Source: Mesorhizobium jarvisii
GTDB lineage: Bacteria; Pseudomonadota; Alphaproteobacteria; Rhizobiales; Rhizobiaceae
NCBI RefSeq assembly: GCF_003601985.1
Contig: NZ_QZXA01000003.1
Span: 186,001 to 250,000, forward strand
DNA length: 64,000 nt
Reading direction: 5' to 3'
The notes beneath the pieces were generated by a model. The model worked only from the letters and a program-made list of their open reading frames with translations, made no database searches and was not told where the DNA came from. This document shows, piece by piece, positions 53,419-60,854 of the stretch. A program made the translations under genes and the position numbers. The stretch's first letter is position 1; each line of letters starts with the position of its first letter.

Positions 53419-54135
53419 ATGGAGCTGAACCTGCCGCACGATCTGTCGCCATGGGGCATGTTCATGGCCGCCGACATCATCGTGAAGGCGGTGATGATCG
53501 GATTGGCCTTCGCTTCTTTAGTCACCTGGACGATATGGCTGGCCAAATCGTTGGAGATTCTTGGCGGCAAACTGCGTATCCGCCGCGCCGTCCGCGCGAT
53601 CGGCGATGCCGCGACGCTGAAGCAGGCGAGCCGCGCGCTCGACCGCAGTGGCGGCCCCGGCATGCTTCTGGTCAAGGCAGCGGAAGAAGAGACCGCGCTC
53701 TCGGCCGGCGCGCTCGACCATGCCGGCGGCGACGGGCTGAAGGAAAGGGTCGCCTCGCGCCTGTCGCGCATCGAGGCGGCGGCGTCGCGGCGCATGTCGC
53801 GCGGCACAGGCGTGCTGGCGACGATCGGGTCAACGGCGCCCTTCGTCGGCCTGTTCGGCACCGTCTGGGGCATCATGAACGCCTTCATCGGCATTTCGCA
53901 GGCGCAGACCACCAATCTGGCAGTGGTCGCGCCGGGCATCGCCGAAGCGCTGCTAGCCACGGCGATGGGCCTCGTCGCGGCAATTCCGGCAGTGGTGATC
54001 TACAATGTCTTCGCCCGCTCGATAGCCGGCTACCGGCAGATCATCGCCGACGCCTCGGCGGGCGTCGAGAGGCTGGTCAGCCGCGACCTGGACTTCCGCA
54101 CGGTCGCGCCGGCGACGGCGCCGACGGCGGAGTAG
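53419..54135 (+). CDS. exbB: TonB-system biopolymer transport protein ExbB
   Basis: A 238-residue inner-membrane protein with three spans (about residues 17-40, 130-152 and 175-198). '[64 protein letters not shown]' is the ExbB/TolQ signature. It forms the proton channel with ExbD that energises TonB. The ATG at 53419 has GGAGAAA ahead; the open frame upstream passes through the IRO boxes and is not coding. It heads the exbB-exbD-tonB operon. Confidence 0.95.
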   Translation: MELNLPHDLSPWGMFMAADIIVKAVMIGLAFASLVTWTIWLAKSLEILGGKLRIRRAVRAIGDAATLKQASRALDRSGGPGMLLVKAAEEETALSAGALDHAGGDGLKERVASRLSRIEAAASRRMSRGTGVLATIGSTAPFVGLFGTVWGIMNAFIGISQAQTTNLAVVAPGIAEALLATAMGLVAAIPAVVIYNVFARSIAGYRQIIADASAGVERLVSRDLDFRTVAPATAPTAE

Positions 54136-54142
54136 CGACGCC

Positions 54143-54610
54143 ATGGGAAGCAGAATCCGCCAGACCCTGGACGACGATCTCGAGGAGAGCCACGAGATCA
54201 ACGTCACGCCCTTCATCGACGTCATCCTGGTGCTGCTGATCATCTTCATGGTCGCCGCCCCGCTGGCGACGGTGGACGTCAATGTCGACCTGCCGGGCTC
54301 GACGGCGACGCCCGCGCCGCGACCCGAAACGCCGTTGTTCCTGACCTTGAAGGATGATCTTACGCTGGCTATCGACAACGACAGCGTGCCGCGCCCGGCC
54401 TTCGCGGCCACGTTGGACAGCAGGACCAGGGGCGACAAGCAGACGCGCATCTTCCTGCGCGCCGACAAGGCGGTCGCCTATGGCGACCTGATGGAGACCA
54501 TGAACCTGCTGCGCGGCGCCGGCTATCTGAAGATCGCGCTGGTCGGCCTGGAGACGGCGCCCGCGACCAATGCGCCGGCACCCGCTCCCGCGGGAACGGC
54601 CGCGCCATGA
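54143..54610 (+). CDS. exbD: TonB-system biopolymer transport protein ExbD
   Basis: A 155-residue protein with one N-terminal span at about 24-42: 'EINVTPFIDVILVLLIIFMVAAPLA' includes the protonatable Asp of 'FIDVILVLL'. A periplasmic domain follows and ends in an Ala/Pro-rich tail. It starts seven bases after exbB and overlaps tonB by four bases. Confidence 0.95.
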   Translation: MGSRIRQTLDDDLEESHEINVTPFIDVILVLLIIFMVAAPLATVDVNVDLPGSTATPAPRPETPLFLTLKDDLTLAIDNDSVPRPAFAATLDSRTRGDKQTRIFLRADKAVAYGDLMETMNLLRGAGYLKIALVGLETAPATNAPAPAPAGTAAP

Positions 54611-55557
54611 CGCAGGCGGCGGCCCCGCCCACGACTTACCTGTCGCGCTTCGGCTGGCGCGATCTTGGCTTGTGGACGGGTGCGGCGGTGCTGGTGCTTG
54701 GCGCCCATGTCGCAGTCGCCTATGCGGTGCAGAGCTTCAGTCCGATCGAGACGGATGGCGGGCCGCTGCGGGCTCCGATGATCGAAATGGTGCCGATGAC
54801 GGTGATGCCGGCCGTGCCCGAACAGGCGGCGATGCTTGAAGCAGCGATGCCCGACCAGGCCGAACCAGTCGAGGAGGCCGAGAGGGTCGCCGAAGCCGAG
54901 CCCGAGAAGATGACCGAACAGACCGAGCCGACAGCCGAGCAACCGGAAATGGCGCCGCCCGACGAGACCGAGCTGACCACGACAGCCGAGCCCGAACCGG
55001 CCGATCAGCCGCCGTCGGACGAGGTCATTCCCGATGTCGTCGAGGCCGTCACGCCCGAGGTCGTCGTTCCGTTGCCGCAGCCGAAGCCGGTCGAAGAAGC
55101 CAAGGAAAAGAAGCTGGTCCAGGCCAAGGCGAAAAACCCGGCTGAGAAACCCAAGCCGCGGCCAAGGAAGGAAAAGGCCGAGCCGGCAAGGACGGTTGCC
55201 ACCGCAAGCGCGCAGACAAGGCCGGCGGCAAGGGCGGCCGCGCCGAAAGCGGCGGCAGGGTTCTCGGGCATAAGCCCGGCCAAGTGGGAATCCCGGCTGG
55301 CGGCATGGATCAATCGGCACAAGCGTTATCCAAGTGCTGCGAAATCCAGGGGAGCGCAGGGCAATGTGAACGTGGCCTTCGCGGTGGACGCATCCGGCAG
55401 GGTGGTGTCGGCGCGCGTGGCGCGTTCTTCGGGCGATCCCGACCTCGACCGCGCCGCGCTCGCCGTGCTGCAGGGCGCAACGGTGCCGGCACCGCCGCCG
55501 GAGCTCGGTTCCCGCGTCAGCCGCACGGCGCCGTTCGTGTTCAATTTGCGGGATTAG
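54607..55557 (+). CDS. tonB: TonB family energy transducer
   Basis: A 316-residue protein with an N-terminal span (about 20-42), a long Pro/Glu/Lys-rich periplasmic linker (about 55-225, with 'EAEPEKMTEQTEPTAEQPE' and 'KPKPRPRKEKAEP' runs), and a C-terminal TonB domain: 'WESRLAAWINRHKRYPSAAKSRGAQGNVNVAFAVDASGRVVSARVARSSGDPDLDRAALAVLQGA'. It transmits energy to outer-membrane siderophore or haem receptors, none of which is in this window. Confidence 0.95.
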   Translation: MTQAAAPPTTYLSRFGWRDLGLWTGAAVLVLGAHVAVAYAVQSFSPIETDGGPLRAPMIEMVPMTVMPAVPEQAAMLEAAMPDQAEPVEEAERVAEAEPEKMTEQTEPTAEQPEMAPPDETELTTTAEPEPADQPPSDEVIPDVVEAVTPEVVVPLPQPKPVEEAKEKKLVQAKAKNPAEKPKPRPRKEKAEPARTVATASAQTRPAARAAAPKAAAGFSGISPAKWESRLAAWINRHKRYPSAAKSRGAQGNVNVAFAVDASGRVVSARVARSSGDPDLDRAALAVLQGATVPAPPPELGSRVSRTAPFVFNLRD

Positions 55558-55602
55558 AGCAGAGGCCCGACCCGTGCTGTCCGATCTTTGTGAGGACCGC
55601 AG

Positions 55603-55923
55603 TCAATGGCTCATCGACTGGCACAGCGCTTCGACCTGATCCAGGTAGAAGCGGCATTTCGTGCGCAGTGTCCTGAGGTTTGGATCGTCGGCGCCGTTGA
55701 TCTCGATGGTCTGCATCATGAAGTCGAAATGGGCGTGGAAGGCGTCCGCCGCGCCCCACAGGCCGTCTGCCTGCCAGGTGTCGGCCATCGCCAGGGAAAT
55801 CAGATGCCGGGCCTCGGCGCGTGCGGCATCCGGCGATGCCGGCCGACTGGCGATCAGGGTCTGGAGCCGGCCGAAGATGCTGTTCCTGGCGTCGGCGCTC
55901 CTGATGGGTGCGATCATGTTCAT
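55603..55923 (-). CDS. Hypothetical 106-residue helical protein of the SagB cassette
   Basis: A 106-residue soluble, helix-rich protein with no recognised domain. Features: 'ARHLISLAMADTWQADGLWGAADAFHAHFDFMMQTIEI' (amphipathic helices, several aromatic and His residues), then 'LRTLRTKCRFYLDQVEALC' with two Cys. GAGGGGG lies ahead of the ATG. It is the last gene of the minus-strand run XRE - peptide - SagB - 81-residue protein - this gene, and ends 45 bases from the convergent tonB. It may help in peptide maturation or bind the peptide, but that is only inference from location. Confidence 0.7.
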   Translation of the reverse strand: MNMIAPIRSADARNSIFGRLQTLIASRPASPDAARAEARHLISLAMADTWQADGLWGAADAFHAHFDFMMQTIEINGADDPNLRTLRTKCRFYLDQVEALCQSMSH

Positions 55924-56029
55924 TGGCGGGTCCCCCTCGAATCTCTATGCATGAAGTCCATTTGCGGGCCGCGGGCGATCAAGGCGGGGATCGCAGCGCC
56001 GGCGCGCACACGGCTGCGTGTTGCATCCG

Positions 56030-56275
56030 CTACGCTCTCCTTTGCAGAGCGTGGTTGTCCTTCGGCTTGGTATGCATCGGGTTGCCGCTGAGCTGCGCAT
56101 GCCTTGCCGGCTGCGCGCCGCGCAGGACGTCGAAGGCCTCGGCATAGGCCATGCCGAGCAGGTAGGAGATCATGGGAAAACGGCTTGCTTCGGCCATCTG
56201 CACGAGCTCATTGCTCATTGTCGCGATATATTGAAGGCTATCGATCTCTGACTGACGTAGGGACTGATTGGCCAC
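56030..56275 (-). CDS. Hypothetical 81-residue helical protein of the SagB cassette
   Basis: An 81-residue protein with a confident helical core 'SEIDSLQYIATMSNELVQMAEASRFPMISYLLGMAYAEAFDVL' and a polar, basic C-terminal tail. No domain is recognised. A GGAGAAG ribosome site precedes the ATG. It starts 66 bases after the SagB stop and precedes the 106-residue gene by about 106 bases. Its size and helix pattern suit a small partner or scaffold protein; nothing in the sequence shows catalysis. Confidence 0.72.
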   Translation of the reverse strand: MANQSLRQSEIDSLQYIATMSNELVQMAEASRFPMISYLLGMAYAEAFDVLRGAQPARHAQLSGNPMHTKPKDNHALQRRA

Positions 56276-56341
56276 GTGCTTCTCCTGTCATCGGATGGAA
56301 CTCAGGGAACGCGTATTGGCTACACGGACATACTAAGACGG

Positions 56342-57406
56342 CTAATTAACGGACTGACCCACCGAATGCGGGTTTGGTTCCGGGGTCGAAAGGGTCAACG
56401 CATAGATGGGTGCATCGGTGAGACGGTCGAGGCCGAGAAGACGCTTGATCGCCGAATGGCTGAGCGCTGCCGTGGGGCAGGCCGACAGACCATGCCTGGT
56501 CGCCGCCAGCATCATGTTCTGGCCGATATGGCCCGCCTCGATCAGCACGACGCGGTAGGCGTTGGCATCCTCATATTTCCACATGGTGCGGTCGAGCCTG
56601 GCGCAAAGCAGGATCAGGCAAGGCATGGCATCAGCCCATTCCTGACCGCCGACCAGTTCGGAAATCTTCGGCAGATGGTTGGCCGAGATCCTGCCGAGGT
56701 CGTGATCGGCGGCGGAATAGTGGTAGACGCCGGGCTCCAGGCCCTCGACGCCAAGCGCAACCACATAGGCCTCATAAGGGTTGCGTGCGCCGCCCGAAGG
56801 GGTCATGCCCAGCGGCAGGGCGCCGACGCAGTTGCTGGTCTCGCCGGTAATGCCCATGCCCGCGAACAGGCAGTCGGAAAGCTGCCGCGCGGTGATGGTG
56901 GGGGCGGCCGCGGTGCGGTTGGTGCGGCGCCGCGCCATCAGGGTCAGGAGTTCGTTGTCGTCGAGTGCGTTTGGCAGCCGAATGGCGCCGGCGGCATTCT
57001 TGAGCATGAGGTCGGGCTGTGCGACATGGCCGGCGCGTTCGATCTGGCGGGCCTCGGCCTGTTCAATGGTCATGAACTCCGAGTCCTGGACGCAGAAGTG
57101 CATCAGCGCGGTCGGGATGCCCCAGTTCCACTGTCCGGAAAATCTTGTTTCCTGTTCGGCCAGCGGTGAGCCGGCGGTGACCAGGGCGGAAAAATCGAGC
57201 AATTGCGGGACGACGGCGCTCAGGTCGGACGTCGACCATCCGTGAGCGCGCGAGATTTCCGCGGGAGAGGCCCATTCGTCCCAGGATGCGAGGAGACCGA
57301 TCACCTCGGGGCTGCATTCGAAGACGCTTCGGGTCAGGAAATTGCAGGCCGTGACCTTGTTGGTCCCGGGATAGAGGACGAGCGTTTTTGAAGAGCGCAT
57401 TTTCAT
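56342..57406 (-). CDS. SagB/ThcOx-type peptide dehydrogenase
   Basis: A 354-residue two-domain protein. Residues about 1-120 look like the N-terminal winged-helix/peptide-recognition part of SagB proteins ('LTRSVFECSPEVIGLLASWDEWASPAEISRAHGWSTSDLSAVVPQLLDFSALV'). Residues about 155-345 are the FMN-dependent nitroreductase domain: 'RRRTNRTAAAPTITARQLSDCLFAGMG' (FMN phosphate contact), 'TPSGGARNPYEAYVVALGVEGLEPGVYHY' and 'IEAGHIGQNMMLAATRHGLSACPTAAL'. SagB enzymes oxidise azolines to azoles or otherwise dehydrogenate ribosomal peptides. A 31-codon peptide gene lies directly upstream; no YcaO cyclodehydratase is present in the window. Confidence 0.88.
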   Translation of the reverse strand: MKMRSSKTLVLYPGTNKVTACNFLTRSVFECSPEVIGLLASWDEWASPAEISRAHGWSTSDLSAVVPQLLDFSALVTAGSPLAEQETRFSGQWNWGIPTALMHFCVQDSEFMTIEQAEARQIERAGHVAQPDLMLKNAAGAIRLPNALDDNELLTLMARRRTNRTAAAPTITARQLSDCLFAGMGITGETSNCVGALPLGMTPSGGARNPYEAYVVALGVEGLEPGVYHYSAADHDLGRISANHLPKISELVGGQEWADAMPCLILLCARLDRTMWKYEDANAYRVVLIEAGHIGQNMMLAATRHGLSACPTAALSHSAIKRLLGLDRLTDAPIYALTLSTPEPNPHSVGQSVN

Positions 57407-57434
57407 GATGCTGAATGCCGTTTTGTGAATGCGA

Positions 57435-57465
57435 GGCGCCGACAGGCGAACCGCCCATCGGCGCC
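57435..57465 (-). promoter_or_regulatory. Intercistronic hairpin between peptide gene and sagB-like gene
   Basis: GGCGCCGA at 57435-57442 pairs with TCGGCGCC at 57458-57465, and inside it GGCG (57445-57448) pairs with CGCC (57452-57455) over a 3-base loop. There is no T run, so it is more likely an mRNA-stabilising or partial-termination element that raises peptide transcript over the enzyme, as is common in RiPP operons. Confidence 0.6.
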
Positions 57466-57473
57466 GAACGGCT

Positions 57474-57569
57474 TCAGCGCTTGTTGTAGTGCATGCCCTG
57501 CGAGAAGAAGACGGTCTGCGTGCCCGCGGCGACCGTCAGCTTCGGGGCATTGTTCACTTTCTTGGCCAT
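57474..57569 (-). CDS. Candidate RiPP precursor peptide (31 residues)
   Basis: A 31-residue open frame with ATG at 57569, TGA at 57474-57476 and a GGGA/AAGGGA ribosome site ahead. The peptide begins MAKKVNNAPKLTVAAGTQTV and continues FFSQGMHYNKR: a basic, Lys/Asn-rich leader-like N half and a C half rich in Thr, Ser, Phe, Tyr, His, Met. There is no Cys. The wobble positions are strongly G/C, as in real genes of this genome. It sits 67 bases upstream of the SagB-type gene with a hairpin between, which is the standard precursor-enzyme arrangement. No known precursor family is recognised. Confidence 0.75.
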   Translation of the reverse strand: MAKKVNNAPKLTVAAGTQTVFFSQGMHYNKR

Positions 57570-57691
57570 TTTTATCCCTTTCCCGACCCCCAATGGGATC
57601 TGTTGAAAGACCCCGGCAGCGGGATCCGCGTGAAGAAAGGTAAGGTCGAAAGAGTTAATGGTTTGTTAAAATTGTAGTAAAGGCAGTGTTA

Positions 57692-57729
57692 TCTAAAATA
57701 TCTTTCTTGGCGATAAAGTCTAAAATATC
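57692..57729. promoter_or_regulatory. Direct repeats in the promoter region of the peptide operon
   Basis: TCTAAAATATC occurs exactly twice, at 57692-57702 and 57719-57729, 27 bases apart, within an unusually AT-rich stretch (about 57650-57800) ahead of the peptide gene. The 243-base gap has no gene. The repeats are good candidates for binding by the adjacent XRE regulator. Confidence 0.6.
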
Positions 57730-57812
57730 GATTTTGCTCAGATATGGAGTAGGCAATCGTCACCATACGCTTTTTCGGGATATCCTTATTCTTATTTAGC
57801 GTAACCTGGCGA

Positions 57813-58562
57813 CTAAGCCAGTCCGTCCCGGGCGAGGCTGGCGACGAGTTGATCGATGCCGGGATCGTCGAGCCTGACGACATGCGCCATGCGGATCGCA
57901 TGCCGTGGCCGGATGCCGGACATATCCTGCCGCATGATGACCGATACGAATGCCGGCCCGGCCTCTGTCAGAAGCATGGCCTTGCCCGTCAACACCGGTT
58001 CGGAGATGGGAGCCCACTGCACGGAAATCAGCGACGGTTCGCCGGTCTGGCGACGGTTGACGCCGCTGAAATAGATCCAGTTCAGGCGCGAGATGGCCAC
58101 GCCATAGTGGTTGCCGCGCGCCCGCGCCCATGTCGAGCCACGGCGCTCCGACCACCCGGTGACCCTGCGGAATGTGACCAGTTCGGCCTCGCGACGCACG
58201 AAGGTCACCGACCGCATCAGGAGGTCGGGACGGGCGGGGATGGAAAAGTAGGTGAAATAGGTACCGCCCGCGATCGACGGGGCGGGCGGGCGGATCATCT
58301 GGTTGAACAGACTTTCGGAAATCGGCGGCAGACCGGGAGCCCTGTGCTCGGGGGTACCAGGGTCCTGGTAGAGTTCGGCCTCGTCGATGCGGAAGTAGTC
58401 GCAGATCAGCTTGGCGGTGGCTTTGTTTGGAACGGTCTGCCCTTGCAGGTATCGCTCAAACTGCGTGCGGTTGATGCCCAACTCACGGCATACCGCGCTA
58501 ACGGAGGCATGGTCCTTGCAGAGTCGTCGGAGATTTGCAGCGAGGTTCTCGCGAATGGACAC
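57813..58562 (-). CDS. XRE-type helix-turn-helix regulator with C-terminal sensor-like domain
   Basis: A 249-residue protein. Residues about 5-68 form a Cro/CI-like helix-turn-helix ('LAANLRRLCKDHASVSAVCRELGINRTQFERYLQGQTVPNKATAKLICDYFRIDEAELYQ'). Residues about 80-249 form a mixed alpha/beta domain ('GGTYFTYFSIPARPDLLMRSVTFVRREAELVTFRRVTGWSER...', 'KAMLLTEAGPAFVSVIMRQDMSGIRPRHAIRMAHVV') that I do not recognise. It lies directly upstream of the peptide gene on the same strand and is the natural candidate to control the cassette. The gap 58563-58889 (327 bases) upstream holds its promoter and no other gene that I can support. Confidence 0.85.
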   Translation of the reverse strand: MSIRENLAANLRRLCKDHASVSAVCRELGINRTQFERYLQGQTVPNKATAKLICDYFRIDEAELYQDPGTPEHRAPGLPPISESLFNQMIRPPAPSIAGGTYFTYFSIPARPDLLMRSVTFVRREAELVTFRRVTGWSERRGSTWARARGNHYGVAISRLNWIYFSGVNRRQTGEPSLISVQWAPISEPVLTGKAMLLTEAGPAFVSVIMRQDMSGIRPRHAIRMAHVVRLDDPGIDQLVASLARDGLA

Positions 58563-58889
58563 GTCTTTGCTTTCGCAGGCGAATTCTTCATTTCAAACTC
58601 GGAATCCCTGTAGCGCCTTCGGTCGCCCCCGCCGAAACGCCTTGTCACAACACACAGAAAAAACCGATTTGAGAACGCCACTCTAATGGGGCGGCTTCCA
58701 AAAAAAATAGCGGCGATCCGGCAACGGCCATCGCCATAAGTCCAATTGACAATTGCCTAGCCCCGGAGGTCGCGAAATTGCGTGCGGCTTTCTTTGGAGT
58801 GGAATTGGCACGCAGCGCCGCATGACGAGGCATGGGACGACCATTCGCCCTGGCGGCGCGGCGGAAAAAGCAGAAAACCAATTATTCCG

Positions 58890-58965
<76 letters not shown>

Positions 58966-59113
58966 CGTCCAACGGATGGCGCATTTATCTGGCACGGCGG
59001 ATTTCTGTCAAGGCGGGGTTTTGCCGAAAATCCCTGTTGCCCGATGCTTCGGTTGCCGGCCCTTGCCGGTTTGGCGTGCAATGGCTACATGTCGGCAACA
59101 ATTGGAGACCGGC

Positions 59114-59404
59114 ATGCTCGCCCTCATTCAAACCATCGTCATGGCGCTTGACCTCTACTGGTGGATCATCATCGCCTCGGCGATTTTTTCCTGGCTCTAT
59201 GCCTTCAACGTCGTCAATTCGCGCAACCAGTTCGTCGGCAGCATCGGCAACATGCTCTACCGGCTGACCGAGCCGGCGCTGCGGCCGATCCGCCGCTTCA
59301 TGCCGGACCTTGGCGGCATCGACATCTCGCCGATCATCCTGCTCTTGATCCTGTTCTTCGTCAGGCAGTTCATTCTCACCACGGTAGCACCCCTGGTGCT
59401 TTGA
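59114..59404 (+). CDS. YggT family membrane protein
   Basis: A 96-residue protein with two spans (about 4-28 and 70-92): '[80 protein letters not shown]' is the YggT pattern, with the conserved 'LTEP.L.P.R...P..GG.D.SP'. The role is linked to membrane and division functions in other bacteria but is not defined. GGAG precedes the ATG at 59114. It is 13 bases ahead of the DUF167 gene, the usual yggT-yggU pair. Confidence 0.93.
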   Translation: MLALIQTIVMALDLYWWIIIASAIFSWLYAFNVVNSRNQFVGSIGNMLYRLTEPALRPIRRFMPDLGGIDISPIILLLILFFVRQFILTTVAPLVL

Positions 59405-59417
59405 GCCCGACGATCGC

Positions 59418-59729
59418 ATGAGTGCGCCGTTCCGCATCCGTGAGAACGGCATCGACCTGTTCGTGCGGCTGACACCAAAATCTTCCATGGACAGGTTGGA
59501 AGGCGTCGAAACGGCGGCGGACGGGCGAAGCCATTTGAAGGCGCGGGTCCGCGCCGTGCCGGAAAACGGCGCCGCCAATCACGCGCTGGAGAGACTGGTC
59601 GCCAAGACGCTGGGCGTGCCGGCATCGGCCGTTTCGGTTGTCGCTGGCGGCACGAGCCGGCTGAAGACTGTGCGCATCGTGGGCGATCCGGAGGCGCTGG
59701 CGCAGCGCGTTGAGGCGCTCGGCCTATAG
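59418..59729 (+). CDS. DUF167 (YggU) family protein
   Basis: A 103-residue protein with the DUF167 pattern 'LFVRLTPKSSMDRLEGVETAADGRSHLKARVRAVPENGAANHALERLVAKTLGVPASAVSVVAGGTSRLKTVRIVGD'. The 'PE.G.AN..L...LA' block is diagnostic. Function is unknown. It follows the YggT gene closely and ends before a palindromic element. Confidence 0.93.
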   Translation: MSAPFRIRENGIDLFVRLTPKSSMDRLEGVETAADGRSHLKARVRAVPENGAANHALERLVAKTLGVPASAVSVVAGGTSRLKTVRIVGDPEALAQRVEALGL

Positions 59730-59750
59730 AGCCTAGTTCTGCTAGGCGGT

Positions 59751-59899
59751 GCCCCCTCATCCGGCCGCTTCGCGGCCACCTTCTCCCCCCAGGGGAGACG
59801 AGGAAAGCGCCGGCGGTGGCTACCTCCTCTCCGCTTGGGGAGAGGTCGGATTGCCCCGAATTGTCTTTTGCAATTCGGTTGGCAATCCGGGTGAGGGGC
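59751..59899. repeat. Large palindromic intergenic element, family D
   Basis: An element with ends GCCCCCTCATCCGG / CCGGGTGAGGGGC, hairpins GGCCGCTTCGCGGCC and CCTCTCCGCTTGGGGAGAGG, and ATTGCCCCGAATTG..CAATTCGGTTGGCAAT. It lies between the convergent DUF167 and RpiR genes. Confidence 0.8.
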
Positions 59900-59930
59900 T
59901 TCGCCCGGCGCGATCACCCCGGGGACGCCT

Positions 59931-60812
59931 TCAATCCCCCAATGGCAGCCTTGGATCGTCGACCTTCAGCGTGTTCACGCTCTGCTTGATGCGGCGCAAA
60001 TTCTCCAGCACTTTCGGACCGCGCGTCTCGGCAACCGATGTCACGATCATGTCGACGATCGCCAGCAGCGCATAGCGTGACGATGTCGGCTTGTAGATGT
60101 TGCCGTCCTCGAGCGGCTGCAAATGGATGACCGTGTCGGCGGCCTTGGCCAGCGCCGAATCGGGCGCGGTGATGGCGACCGTGGTGGCGCCATATTGCTG
60201 GGCGACCTGCACCGCCTCGATGACCGAGCGCGCATAGCCGGACACCGAAAAAGCGACCAGCGTGGTTTCCGGCGTGGCTACGGCGGCGTACATGCGCTGC
60301 AACTGCCCATCGATCTGCGCCAGCACCGGCAGGCCAAGCCGGAACAGCCGATTCTGCATCTCGGTCGCCATCATCGAGGAGATGCCGCCAGAGCCGATGC
60401 ACAGCACATTGCCTGACGTCGCAAGCCGCTCGGCGACGGCGACCAGCGTCGTCATGTCCAGGTTCTCGCTGGCGCGCTGGATGGCCGAGATCGCCGCTTC
60501 GGTGATGGCCGAGGCGATGCGCTGCTCACGCGCGTCGCGGCTCAACGGTTCGGGCGACAGATACTGGCCGCCAATGGCGATGGCCTGCGCCAGGTAGAAT
60601 TTGAAGTCGCGCAGGCCCTCGCAGCCGAGATTGCGGCAAAAGCGCGTCACCGTCGGTTCGCTGACGCCAACGCGCGCGGCAATCTCGGAGATGGCCGCCT
60701 TGGAAGCGAAATCGAGATCGGACAGCACAAGGCCGGCCAGCCGGCGATCCGACTTGGTGCCGTCCTGCGACATCAGCTGCAGCCGCGTGATGATGTCGGC
60801 CGGCGTCTTCAT
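59931..60812 (-). CDS. MurR/RpiR-family transcriptional regulator
   Basis: A 293-residue regulator: N-terminal HTH_6 domain (residues about 1-77, 'DLDFASKAAISEIAARVGVSEPTVTRFCRNLGCEGLRDFKFYLAQAI') and C-terminal SIS phosphosugar-binding domain (about 120-260, 'GNVLCIGSGGISSMMATEMQNRLFRLGLPV', 'LVAFSVSGYARSVIEAVQVAQQYGATTVAITAPDSALAK'). It likely senses a phosphosugar and controls the adjacent ABC transporter genes. It follows the MalK-type gene on the same strand. Confidence 0.92.
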   Translation of the reverse strand: MKTPADIITRLQLMSQDGTKSDRRLAGLVLSDLDFASKAAISEIAARVGVSEPTVTRFCRNLGCEGLRDFKFYLAQAIAIGGQYLSPEPLSRDAREQRIASAITEAAISAIQRASENLDMTTLVAVAERLATSGNVLCIGSGGISSMMATEMQNRLFRLGLPVLAQIDGQLQRMYAAVATPETTLVAFSVSGYARSVIEAVQVAQQYGATTVAITAPDSALAKAADTVIHLQPLEDGNIYKPTSSRYALLAIVDMIVTSVAETRGPKVLENLRRIKQSVNTLKVDDPRLPLGD

Positions 60813-60854
60813 GTCTGTTGTTTCGTCTTCATGCCGTTGCCCTCGGGGCAGGCC

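Noticed and set aside
56342..57569. Standard azole (TOMM) cluster
   Set aside because: No YcaO/SagC/SagD gene in the window and no Cys in the peptide; calling it a classical thiazole/oxazole cluster would overstate the evidence.
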